DNA of 64,000 nt from Tetragonia tetragonoides (taxonomy: Eukaryota > Streptophyta > Magnoliopsida > Caryophyllales > Aizoaceae), in NCBI GenBank assembly GCA_038025085.1, contig CM076147.1, positions 2,299,001-2,363,000 on the forward strand. Reading direction: 5' to 3'. Within the stretch, counting starts at the first letter, position 1. Every line of letters starts with the position of its first letter. Positions 34,937 through 44,323 of this stretch are shown here, in pieces. Both the position numbers and the translations under genes were made by a program. The notes below the pieces were generated by a model, which searched no databases, had not been told where the DNA came from, and saw only the letters and a list, made by a program, of their open reading frames with translations.

Positions 34937-35473
34937 GTGCTTGGGGATGGTAATTGCGGTTTCCGTGTCATTGCGGACTACGTTTTCGGAGACCAAGAGC
35001 AATGGCGATTGACGAGAGTTTGCATTGCACACGAACTCTTAGCTAACCGAGCATTGTACGAAAACATATACGTTGAAGGGGTCGACGCTGGTTACCGCCG
35101 TATTATGTGGGACGGAGGTGCGTGTAACGATGATCACTGGATGATAGTAGTTGAGGATTTGTTCCCGATTGCCAACCTCTTCAATGCAGCGATTATGTTA
35201 TTCGGATACGGCAGCGGAAGGGGGTTATATTCTTGTTACACAGTGCTACCGTTGCAAGCACCTTCGACTGCTACACGTCCAAGTAGGGAAATCGTCATAG
35301 CTCATTTAGGTGATTCGTACATGCATTATATCCGTCTGAATTTAGCCTCAGATTTTCCTGTTCCTCCGATATGCGAAGCATGGTTTACTTCCCGTTCTGA
35401 TAGTGTCGCTGGTTGGGAGCAAATGTATGTTAGGCGAAGAGCACATTGGGATCGTTTAGCGAGGTCGACGTAA
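34937..35473 (+). pseudogene. OTU-like cysteine protease domain (3' part of the fusion)
   Basis: 178 open codons. The OTU catalytic signature D-G-N-C is at residues 4-7, and the partner histidine is H130 in MHYIRL, followed by the common tail PVPPICEAWF. The OTU family removes ubiquitin or ubiquitin-like proteins. It lies downstream of the transposase in the same orientation, and its true reading frame runs upstream (FIEGYLDVLGDGNCGF), so it has no start codon of its own. That supports fusion and argues against a separate gene. Confidence 0.8.
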
Positions 35474-35709
35474 TTGAATGTTTTGCGTGATTGTTATATT
35501 TTTCTACTTATATCATTGTCACATTTTTGTGTGATTGTTATATTTTGTATGTTATATTTTTTCGTGATTATTGGAGGTAAATAAAACAACAAATTACAAT
35601 AAAACAAAAAAGGTGAATAAGAAACAACAAATTACAATAACACAAATAAATAACAATAACAATGAAACTCTTATATAAATATATAACAAATTCATCTAGG
35701 GTCAATACA
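35474..35709. terminator. Convergent 3' ends of the two MULE genes
   Basis: 236 bp between the stop codons of the facing genes. It is AT-rich, with AATAAA-like words on both strands (for example AATAAAAC near 35597) and a duplicated AACAACAAATTACAATAA block (35586, 35622). Both transcripts probably end here and may overlap. Confidence 0.5.
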
Positions 35710-37734
35710 TCATTTGGCAGCCCGCCAATCTCTCATAAACTCGTCCATAATCGATCGAGGACCTTCCGCTTGCTCCGGAGGAAGCGAAGTAATGACAGAC
35801 TCATGTGCGACGGCTAGACGATTCACCCACTGCAAAAAAGTAACAATGAGTGTGAGTTCAGAGATATGCAATACGTAAAAAAATATATATTTTAGTTTAG
35901 TTAATCACTTACATAATCGCTGTTGGATCGTGGAGGAATCACAGAAACAGGTGCTGCAACGTCACGTATCAGCAGAGGGTGGGAGTGACGGTAGTACCAT
36001 GCGATGTAGTCATCCGTACATGCTGTGGGATCTGACGTGGATGCCTGAAACTCATGGAGAACAAGCTTGTAACATCCCGGGAACATACACCAGGCATCAG
36101 ATGATACTCGTACGGGGTAAACAACCTTGTACGAACGACTGCTCCATGACCTGATTGCTTTCTCTGGCCTAGTGATCGGGAAAGGGATACTCTGTACGTA
36201 CCCGATTTGTCGTAAACAACGACTAGGCATGTACGGTTCGATAATATCCCGATACCGTAGCCACCCGATGAATATAGTCCTTGGTACAGATACAACCGAG
36301 TCAGAACCGTACGGCAACCACACCACCTACGTAGAAATGTTCAAGTTACGGTGAAGTAAAAAAAACATAGCAAAGGACGAAATAAATCATGAACACCGAT
36401 AACTGCATGACGTACCTCTGACGCTCGCAGCTGATCCAAGCGTCTACGTAAGGAGCACAGTCGACCCACGTCCTTGCCCTCAGCCTGGGCACTCCATACG
36501 CACGCACGGGGCACCTCGCCGTCCCCGACAACCATCCGCTCCCGATGAGGTCGGAAGCAGGGAAAGTACTCGTATATCCATGCCTGGAGGAGAGTTAGGC
36601 ATCCGCAGATGCCCTGAGAATCCCCCCGACTAGCTATACCGAGCTGACGATATAGGAAGGCGAGGGCAGCAGATCCCCAAGAGAACTCATGCGCCGTTCC
36701 GACACCGTCCCTGACCTCCATCACGCAGGAGGGTCTAATACGGTTACCACTCTTGTCGACAAACAAGGTGGATCCAATAAGTAACCACATCCAAGCTATC
36801 GCCTGGATGTCCTCCACTCGGTCCTCCACTCGGCAAAGCTCAAAAATCGACTCCGTGAGGACCCCACCGCCCTGCCAGTAGCTAAACAGCAGTTCATCTT
36901 GGGTGACCCCGAGAACCTCCCTGGCCGTCTCCTGCAGCAGCCCATCCCGTCCCTCAATGGAAACGAGCTGTCCGTCTACACGAATCCGAAGAATATGCCT
37001 TACATCGTGCAACATGATCGTCATCTCTCCGAACGACATGTGGAACGAGTTTGTATCCGACTGCCACCTTTCCACGAATGCAGATATCAGGGGGAAGTCA
37101 ATATGTCTGAACATAATGTCTGTCAGGTGTGATAACCCAGTCCCCTCGATCTGGGCCCTCACCTCGGCCGACATCTCCGCTCGCCACTGACTCAGCCGCT
37201 GACAAACGCTGAATCGGTTCTGACACTTCAAGAGACCCCTCGTCTCTCCATTCCACATACGAGACGCTACGTGGCCCAGGAAGCTCGGTATGACGCTATC
37301 ATCCGCCGGCCCACCGGGCACAGGCCCTGTAACAAGCCACGTAGTGTCGTCCTCCGCTCTAGATCGTTTGCTAGTACTGGACGACCCAGTACTAACAAAC
37401 CTACCGCCTCTGCCCTTCACCACGCGCCAATCTGAGGATGATTCGACGCCAATCTGATCATCGTCCATGGACTGATCCCCGGAGTAGAACTCGCTAGTTT
37501 CGTAATCGTCTTGCTCAGCAGTCATCTCCCTCATCCGAACTGCCTCTCTCTGTCTCCGTACAGAGGCATCAATCCCGCGTCTCCTCGTGTGACGCGGTCC
37601 TGAACCAGCTAGTTCACTAAATAACCTCGGCACCGATTTACCAGCTCCTCCCCACTATCATTTCACATTTTTAATTAATTAAACAATAATCAGTAATAAT
37701 AATAATAATAATATTAATAATAATAATAACAATA

Positions 37735-37766
<32 letters not shown>

Positions 37767-37768
37767 TA

Positions 37769-37800
<32 letters not shown>

Positions 37801-38275
37801 TAAATAATAATAATAAATAATAATAATAATAATAAATAATAATTTTTTTTTTTTTTTTGTGTCGGTCGTCTGCCGATCTCGACTCACCCAAGGGTGAGTC
37901 GTCTGCGACCGGTGACTCACCCAAGGGTGAGTCGTCTGTCGATCTCGACTCCCCAAGGGTGAGTCGTCTGCTACAGGCGACTCACCCTTGGGCGAGTCGA
38001 GATCGACAGACGACTCACCCAAGGGTGAGTCGAGATCGGCAGACGACCGACACAAAAAAAAAAACAATCAACACAAATTCATTTCATGGTCATGGTCGCG
38101 ATTCAATTCAAGGCAAAAAAAAATTCAATTCAAGGCAAAAAAAATTCAATTCAAGGCAAAAAAAATTCAATTCAAGGCAAAAAAAATTTCGAAAAGTTAC
38201 CCTCCCGCCGCGATGCTCATGGTCGCCGCCTCCCTCGCCGTCGAAGCCTCTGCCGCTGCCGCTAGCCCCTGACAT
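35710..38275 (-). CDS. Plant mobile domain (PMD) protein, MULE-borne, four exons
   Basis: Exons on the minus strand: 38201-38275, 36416-37654, 35913-36326 and 35710-35829. All junctions are GT-AG, all in phase 0, giving 615 residues with no stop. Exon 1 encodes a Gly-rich MSGASGSGRGFDG start. The N-terminal 140 residues are basic then acidic (EDDTTW). The PMD fold covers about residues 145-560: the IEGTGLSHL, PLISAFVERW, FHMSFGEMTIML-DV, QAIAWMWLLIGSTLF and LTLLQAWIYEYFP signatures are all visible. Exon 2 ends RASE and joins VVWLPYG, a typical PMD continuation. Host PMD proteins (MAIN, MAIL1) act in the nucleus in gene silencing and genome stability. Many PMD genes sit inside transposons, and here the gene begins beside the right TIR opposite the transposase. 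The open frame next to a broken partner is notable. Role in transposition is inference. Confidence 0.85.
37684..37845. repeat. (AAT)n microsatellite
   Basis: AAT tract inside the first intron of the PMD gene, the mirror partner of the ATT tract at 32480. Confidence 0.95.
37857..38056. repeat. Right subterminal palindromic repeat array (PMD intron 1)
   Basis: Five copies of the palindrome ACTCACCCAAGGGTGAGT or a close variant, separated by CGTCTGCCGATCTCG-like spacers. The array begins and ends with GTGTCGGTCGTCTGCCGATC and its inverse. Confidence 0.85.
38103..38190. repeat. Tandem repeat AATTCAAGGCAAAAAA
   Basis: About four tandem units of roughly 21 bp (ATTCAATTCAAGGCAAAAAA), just downstream of the donor site of PMD exon 1. 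Confidence 0.85.
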
Positions 38276-38435
38276 TCCGTTGTGATGGTGGTGGTGGTGG
38301 TGGTGCCGTGAGTGGTGGTGGTTGCCGGTGTGATGGTGTGGTGGTGAGGACGAGTGAGAGTGAGTGAGGAAGAGAGGAAGAGAGGAAGGATGAGTGAGAG
38401 TGAGTGAGGAAGAGAGGAAAGATGAGTGAGTGAGG

Positions 38436-38495
38436 GCAAAATTGAAATTTGTGGGGGCGATAGGTAGTAATTTGGGGCGGTATTTAGCAATTCAC
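38436..38495 (-). repeat. MULE right terminal inverted repeat
   Basis: Read inward: GTGAATTGCTAAATACCGCC ... AAATTTCAATTTTGC. The PMD start codon is about 160 bp inside. Confidence 0.88.
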
Positions 38496-38504
38496 ATTTT
38501 AAAT

Positions 38505-39492
38505 GCTAGTCACTTGTACAACCAAATGGGAGAACAATAGTAGCGGGTCTATTTATTGTGTTGTATTATAATGTTATGGAATATTAATCATTTATTGATA
38601 ATGCTTTTTTCCCTTCTTATAAAGGGCACTATACTTCGTTTGAAACAGATAATATGGAGTATTCACTAAACAAGCAGTAACCTAGTATAATTAAGCATTT
38701 ATAAAAGTAGAACGCCACCAATTTCAATGAGCTTATATTATGGAGACACTAAAATATAGGTGAAAATGTAATCTATTTTTGATTTATTTCCCTTGTCTGC
38801 TAGTTGAAGTTGAATCCTGCGACGACCGTGTGTTAACAGAAATTAGGGGTGTATTGTTTAGACTTGAATTGAACTGAACACTATTAAACTATCGATAAAC
38901 TCATCGGATTACCGCTACCTGCAACTTAATTCAGTAGAATAAATTTCTGTATTTTCGGTAACTAGCTAATTGTTTTATGAAGTAACCAGTTGATTTATTT
39001 TCCAATTACTAGGAGTGGTAATAGGTAGAATAAGTTGAATTAGTCAATTTGATGTTCTCATTTTGTACTGGTTTAGTGGCATTGTTAATTGTTACTCCTT
39101 TTCTTTATCACCTAGATGTATCCATTACTATTTGCTCCCTTCGCACTAGGGAAATAAAACTCCAGAAATTAAATGCTGATAATTTGGTATCCTAAAAAAA
39201 AAAAGCGGACGATTTGGTTGCTTATAATGTTATGGAGTCTCATATCTTATATTCTTATTAAAACCGTTTGGTTGTAACATAAATATTCACTGAATGAACA
39301 AGCAGTACTATAGTATTAGACCATTTATAAAAACTAAATTGAATTTTACTTGAGAACTTAATTACTACTACATAAGCTCTAAAGAATGTATCCTAGAGAT
39401 AATATGTATCGTGTCACGACAGTTTAACAATTTTCAATTTTCAATTGGACGATCACTCCGATCAGAATGCGAAACTTTCTCAGGTAATGGTG
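38505..39492. other. No gene seen
   Basis: AT-rich right flank of the Mutator-like element. No ORF with a recognisable domain. Confidence 0.45.
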
Positions 39493-40164
39493 TCATAGTT
39501 GAAGACGACGACGTTGCGGGTTTTTTGGTGGCAGAATTGCCTCCCTTCCCTTCCCTTCCCTTAATGGTGTAAGTGTTGGCCTGGTGGGATAATAATAATC
39601 CTTAAGGTAGCCTTGCATTAGCAAAGCCCCTAAGCTAACAAATATGACAATCCATGTATAAGCATGGTAAAGACCAAACAAGTTATGCACTCTACATATG
39701 GCAAATCCCAACTGAACTTCATGTACCCCAAATCTGGATAGTGTGGCCCAACCAATACCATAGCAAGAAAGGCTTGAAAGACGAAAGCGAGTATGAGAAA
39801 GAAGTCGAAAGTCGAGTTTCGGTAATAATCGGCCAATAACTCCGTGGTAATCAATGGACAAGCCAAAACAGTAATCCTACGTATACCATTATGGATGGCA
39901 ATAGTCCCCAAACCATAACTATGTTTTGCGTAGTGTTGGCGCAATGTCGTTTCCGAAGCCGTATCCACCTAATAGGGTGAAAAAGGAAGAATATGCAAAA
40001 GCCTCGTTATCATGAGTAAGGCTAAAGATTGATATTTGCCAAAAGAGATACGACATTAAGAAAAGAACTTGAAATAGTCGATATACGCGAGGTGGAAGGT
40101 GCCTGTTGCTGGGAATATATATGTGATCCCGTTCAGGTGCCTCCAAATGCCCCGCCATGATCAC
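39493..40164 (-). pseudogene. Uncharacterised multi-pass membrane protein, two frameshifts (paralogue of 21874-22685)
   Basis: It starts at 40164 (MIMAGHLEAPERDHI) and continues LPPRVYRLFQVLFLMSYLFW (first membrane segment) and a second segment to LLGGYGFGNDI. A frameshift near 39955 leads into ITVLACPLITTELLADYY, FLILAFVFQAFLAMVLVG and GPHYPDLGYMKFS. Then a 1-bp deletion near 39720 (KFSWD where the paralogue has KFSLAF) shifts to FAICRVHNLFGLYHAYTWIVIFVSLGALLMQGY and a basic tail. The family is unknown to me. With two breaks this copy is clearly dead. It shows that the shared motif HPELGY/YPDLGY...NLFGL(H/Y)H(Y/A)YTW is what defines the family. Confidence 0.75.
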
Positions 40165-40558
40165 GTCTTATGTAATATTATTTGTGGTCTAGAGGGAGTA
40201 GGCTTCTACCGCCCAAGACTATATATGTTTTGATTACCCGGTACCTGATGCAACTCAATGTCAGTGGAATATATTCTTGGCTTTTGAGTGAGTAGTTCAT
40301 TAATTTCCTTTTTGGAAGGAATTAGTTGATTTAGTATTTCCTAATTACGAGGAAGTAGTTGATTAAGTAGTTGGAACTATGGAGGGAATTTAGGAACCAT
40401 TTAAGTCAGTCAAAGAGAAAAAGGGGGAAGGGTTAACAATTTACCATGACTCACATGAGGCTCAAACTACCAAAAAAAATGTTTAGTTTTATTTTCATAG
40501 TGCTATTGCATATTGTGCGAACATAATTAATTAAAATTGCTTGCCAATAAAGGTCATT
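40165..40558. other. No gene seen
   Basis: Upstream flank of the membrane-protein pseudogene. No clear element ends. Confidence 0.4.
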
Positions 40559-40567
40559 ATTGTATCA

Positions 40568-42480
40568 GTTCTAATGTCGGGGTACAACGACGTACAAAAA
40601 TTGTGGAAGAGTTGGCTGTCAAGGAGGTTGAGGGGCTTTCGAAGTATCTTGGTATGCCAATATGGGGAGATCGAGTAGAGTATTTGCACCAGTGAAGGAA
40701 AGAGTTTGGAAGAAACTCCAAGGGTGGAAACATCAAGTTCTATCATTTGCGGGTAGAGAGGTCCTCATAAAGGCAGCAGCTCAAGCGATCCCTACCTATA
40801 TTATGAGCTTGTTTAAGCTACCTAAGGGGTTATGTAGTGATTTATAGAGTATGATGGCACGATTTTGGTGGGGAAGCAGAGACGGTGAACGTAAGATACA
40901 TTAGATATCATGGAAAAAGATGTGTGTTCCGAAGATGAATGGTGGGCTTGGTTTCCGTCATCTGGAAACTTTTAATGAGGCTTTACTGGCAAAGCAGTGC
41001 TGGAGAATTATTAATAATCCAAATTCCTTGGCAGCGAGAGTCTTGAAAGCGAGATATTTTCCGAAAAAGGAGTTCATGGAAGCTACTATTGGGCACCGTC
41101 CAAGCTATGTGTGGAGGAGTATCCTTGGAGCAAGATGGATTATTGAGCAGGGATGTCGATGGTTAGTGGGTAATGGTCGTGATATACAGATTTGGAAGGA
41201 TCGATGGATGGCTCGTCCCCCGTCATTCAGAGTGATTACAGCAGCTCCTTTAGTGAACCCAGACTGTAGAGTAGAGTTAATTAATCAAGAGGAGGGGAGA
41301 TGGATTGAGAATAGAGTGAGGGGCATGTTTATTCCTTTTGAAGCGGAGGAAATTTTAGCGATACGATTGTGTCCGAGCATGCCAAAAGACAGACTGATGT
41401 GGCACTTTACGAAGAGTGGACATTACTCAGTTCGTTCAGGATATCACTTTGCACGCTGGAGTAAAGATGATGAAGCGTCAGGCTCTACATCAGTTCCATC
41501 TAAGGAACCATGGCAGACCATCTGGAACTTGGAGGTACCTCCCAAAGTTCGTAGCTTTGTGTGGCGTTTATGTGTTGGTGCTTTGCCAACAAGAGCCAAT
41601 ATTCAGCACAGAATTTCAGATGCAGACGTAACGTGTTCAAGGTGTGGTAGTGGTGTGGAAACAGATTTACATGCTCTGTGTTTTTGTCCTACTGTGATGG
41701 AATTGTGGGAGCAAGCAGGACTATTTGATGTGGTAGAAGAGGACAGATTATATTTGGCTATTGATTGGGTTGAAGGCTGGAGAAATAAGTTGCAGGGGTC
41801 TGAATTTGAACGTTTTGCAATGGTTTGTTGGGCTGCATGGAATGAAAGAAATATTGCATATCATGGTGGGGAATTACGCCAAGCGTCAGTGGTTATTGAT
41901 TGCTGCATATAAGGATACTGCAACTAAGATAGAGCTGCACAAGGAAATACTTGCTGATCATTGGAGATTGCCACCACCAAGGGTACTTAAAATTAATATT
42001 GATGCTGGTATGCTACGGGGTGGAGGAGTGGGGCTAGGAGCGGTGTTGCCTGACAGTGAAGGAAAGTTGGTGCGAGTGGCTGTGAAGCAAATTAGTGACC
42101 AATGGGATATAAAATTTGCAAAAGCCCAAGCTTTAAAGTTTGGTCTATTGATGGCACTTCAATGTGGACAAGGGTCGGTTATTGTGGAAGCAGATGATCT
42201 GGGGTTAATCTCAAGCCTTTGTAGGAGAGATAGACCTATTTCTACTGTTGGGAATTGTTTAAGTGAGATTTATGATTTAGTTTCATGTTTTTCTAGTGTT
42301 GTGTGGAGTCATGTGAGGAGAGAAGGAAACAAGGCGGCTCATACAATGGCGCACTTGGAACCGATCTCTTTCACTACTAGAGTTTGGGTTGATGGGGGGC
42401 CGGAAGGAGTGTTAGATGTTGTTGCGTCGGACTATTGTAACTCCTTTATTAATAATTAAATCCCATCTTCTTATCAAAAA
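40568..42480 (+). mobile_element. 5'-truncated L1-type LINE
   Basis: A 9-bp direct repeat ATTGTATCA flanks it (40559-40567 and 42482-42490), with TTATCAAAAAAA at the 3' end. It starts inside the C-terminal part of the reverse transcriptase region and carries the rest of ORF2. Confidence 0.8.
40575..42459 (+). pseudogene. LINE ORF2 C-terminus: RT end, zf-RVT, RNase H
   Basis: In order: the post-RT region (KYLGMP, frameshift near 40660, APVKERVWKKLQGWKHQVL, AGREVLIKAAAQAIPTYIM), stops at 40843 and near 40900, then an open block (40920-41912) with CVPKMNGGLGFRHLETFNEAL and a zinc-binding RT-associated motif (CSRCGSGVETDLHALCFC). A frameshift near 41890 leads to RNase H (41900-42459): LKINIDAGM and VEADDLGL. 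The central Glu of AEA is replaced by Lys (AKAQAL), so RNase H would be inactive too. It is dead by several criteria. Confidence 0.88.
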
Positions 42481-42490
42481 AATTGTATCA

Positions 42491-43563
42491 ATTTGTATGT
42501 GTTTCAAGAATCAAGCCCCTTTGTAATGGACCGGCTATTTGGGCTAATGATGTGGTAAGAACATGGACTTGAGACAACATTTTAAGAGGGGAGTGTGCAA
42601 CGGTCTACGAATGAGGCACAAGCCCAAGTGCACAACTACGGAATGTCATTAGTCCCCTTACGTGCTCATCAGATGGCACCTGATAAAAAATACCCGGCCC
42701 CAGCTCGCCCGGATTTGGAACGGGTTTGGGAATAAAGTAAAACCCGCCGGCACGACCCAAATGACCCGTTTTTCCATTTACTTTGATTTTTTTACCATGT
42801 TTTTCTTATTATTTACTAGCTGTAATTTTTATTTTTTAAAAATGTAACTTTGAGGATTCAATATCATGGTTGCATAAACCTCTCAAAACCATACGGATAA
42901 AAAAAACACCTTAAACGCATATCAAAATCAATAATTTTGCTTAACTAAAGGAGAAAAGCAATATCGTGAAATTGGACCCATGGCCCGCCAGAAGCCCGAG
43001 CGGGCGGGGTACATGGTTCGTATTTTTTTCCCAAATACTCAAAGGCCCGGCCCGATGATCACCTCTATATCATATCAAGTAGCAGGTCGATTACTTAACA
43101 GTAGTTGAGAAGTTTTTGAAGAAAAGAGAAGCAGGGGACACTTAATTGTCATAGAAATGGGCTGGCGTAACCAAGGATGTGTTAGCCTACTAGTTAAGAT
43201 TGAGCGATGGGTACACCTACATTAGATTTTAGGTTCAAATCTCCCTTCCCCATATATATGTATATTGTACTTTTAATTTTTGACTTTTAATTTACCAACC
43301 TAAAGAACAATTTTGTAATGCCACCATTTCTTTTCTCCTTTTTTTTCTCTTCTAATAAAGTAGTTACTCAATACACAATGTGAGGGGATTAATTTCAAAA
43401 ACTCGATCCTACAATCCAATCTTATAGCTCTAAAGGCCTCAACGACCCAAGGCTAAGGGAAAACAGTGGACTCCAAAAAATACAATCATCACTGAAGTTG
43501 CAGATAAGAGAATGAGTCCAAGAACTCAATTCAACATTAGTCATCTAAGTTATCATGCCTTAG
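42491..43563. other. Intergenic, possible hAT-like and SINE remnants
   Basis: 42659-43068 has GC-rich CCCGGCCC words near both ends and opposed GTGCTCATC / GATGATCAC motifs, so it may be a hAT-type MITE, weakly supported. At 43171-43250 a box-A-like TAGCCTACTAGTTAAGATTG and box-B-like TTAGGTTCAAATCTCCC suggest a SINE head. No protein gene is supported. Confidence 0.35.
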
Positions 43564-44323
43564 TGTTGGGGAAAACTACGGTATTTACCCACAATCACAA
43601 CAATAGATAATCGGAAAAAATAAAGTGCAAAAAACCCGAAAACAACACAAACAATTTTACGTGAAAAACCCTCTCAATTAGGGGAAAAACCACGGTGCGG
43701 ATCTCCACGCACTAAAATATGATTCACTATAATAATCAAGAGTACAAAGGCAATACTCACAAGATCAAGCAACAAGTAAACAAACTATCTTTGGTATTAG
43801 TACAAATTGACAAACACTAACTCAATTTGGTACTCCCACAAAACCAAAGATACACCCACAAATACCTGTCGATGACCGATCCGAATACTCCGATTACCTT
43901 CACCCGAACAAACCGAATCAACCGTGAACTGGAACAAACCTCTTTAGAGAAATACTCAATTTCTCTCACTCTTTGTTTGTCTCTCACTCACTTGGTCTCT
44001 TCCTTTACTTTTGTTTGTTTCGGCCTGTCTTCTATCGCTAAACGCAATCACCGGCGCAAACACAAATAAAAGGCTTCACCCTTTTATATTCAATCATCAA
44101 GAAGACCAAAAGGCCTTTGCCTTTTTATTTCCCCACTGTTCAGCTTCTATTGGAAGCCCAATCACAATCCTCACTAAATTATCACGCAGCATTCATTTAC
44201 TTCGTTTTTTTTTTTTGTTTTTCTTTTTCTTTTTCTTTTTGTTCTATTTTATTTTCTTTACAAAACTAAAATAAAATAAAACACAACTAAATATTATTTG
44301 GTATTTGGGACGTTACCTCAACA
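43564..44323 (-). repeat. 3' LTR of TR-GAG element
   Basis: 760 bp. A minus-strand TATAAAAG box (44081-44088) and a pyrimidine-rich tract (44205-44245) are visible. ORFs in it recur exactly in the other LTR and are not genes. Confidence 0.94.

Larger units (their letters stand above)
32166..35473 (+). pseudogene. MULE transposase-OTU protease fusion gene, two lesions
   Basis: Exon 1 is 32166-32207 (MSAGDQEVPSTVAE, donor GTAAAT). Exon 2 runs 32780-34757 (acceptor TTCGTTAG, donor GTATGA). Exon 3 starts 34852 or 34855 and stops at 35473. Counting from codon 32786, a FAR1/WRKY-GCM1-like zinc motif (C58, C84-x-C86, H113-x-H115) precedes the MULE catalytic domain (D236 in GLDSTYK, D299 in LTDRELGL, C320-x2-H323, candidate E415 in CRVESAHAALK). 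A SWIM-like stretch (RCGCVLRSTHQIPYACEL) ends that part. A TGA at 34400-34402 interrupts the frame after HKFW, which then continues (TLVISDAVEIATLDM) into an RGRPRG/GRGRPR AT-hook-like, Ser-rich linker. In exon 3 an extra TA near 34908 shifts the frame. After it comes an OTU cysteine-protease domain: GDGNCGFR (Cys) to SYMHYIRL (His). The undamaged protein would be near 900 residues, nuclear, and cut and rejoin DNA at the TIRs. Confidence 0.82.
31980..38495. mobile_element. Mutator-like element with transposase-OTU and PMD genes
   Basis: 6516 bp. The terminal inverted repeats (31980-32039 and 38436-38495) share ACCGCCCC, AAATTACTACCTA, CGCCCC and AAATTTCAATTTTGC in order. The 9-bp flanks ATTTTAAAG (31971-31979) and ATTTTAAAT (38496-38504) differ at one base, the length expected for Mutator. 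Two genes start beside the ends and converge, stopping 236 bp apart (35473 and 35710): a FAR1-type transposase-OTU gene on the plus strand and a plant mobile domain gene on the minus strand. This matches the convergent arrangement of maize MuDR. The transposase gene is broken; the PMD gene is open. Confidence 0.9.

Noticed and set aside
34937..35473. OTU domain as an independent captured host gene
   Set aside because: There is no start codon, and its frame runs upstream toward the transposase exon, so fusion is the simpler reading.
37679..38285. ORFs with repeated SPKGES/LDSPKGE units on both strands
   Set aside because: They are readings of the palindromic subterminal array and AAT tract in the PMD first intron, not a repeat protein.
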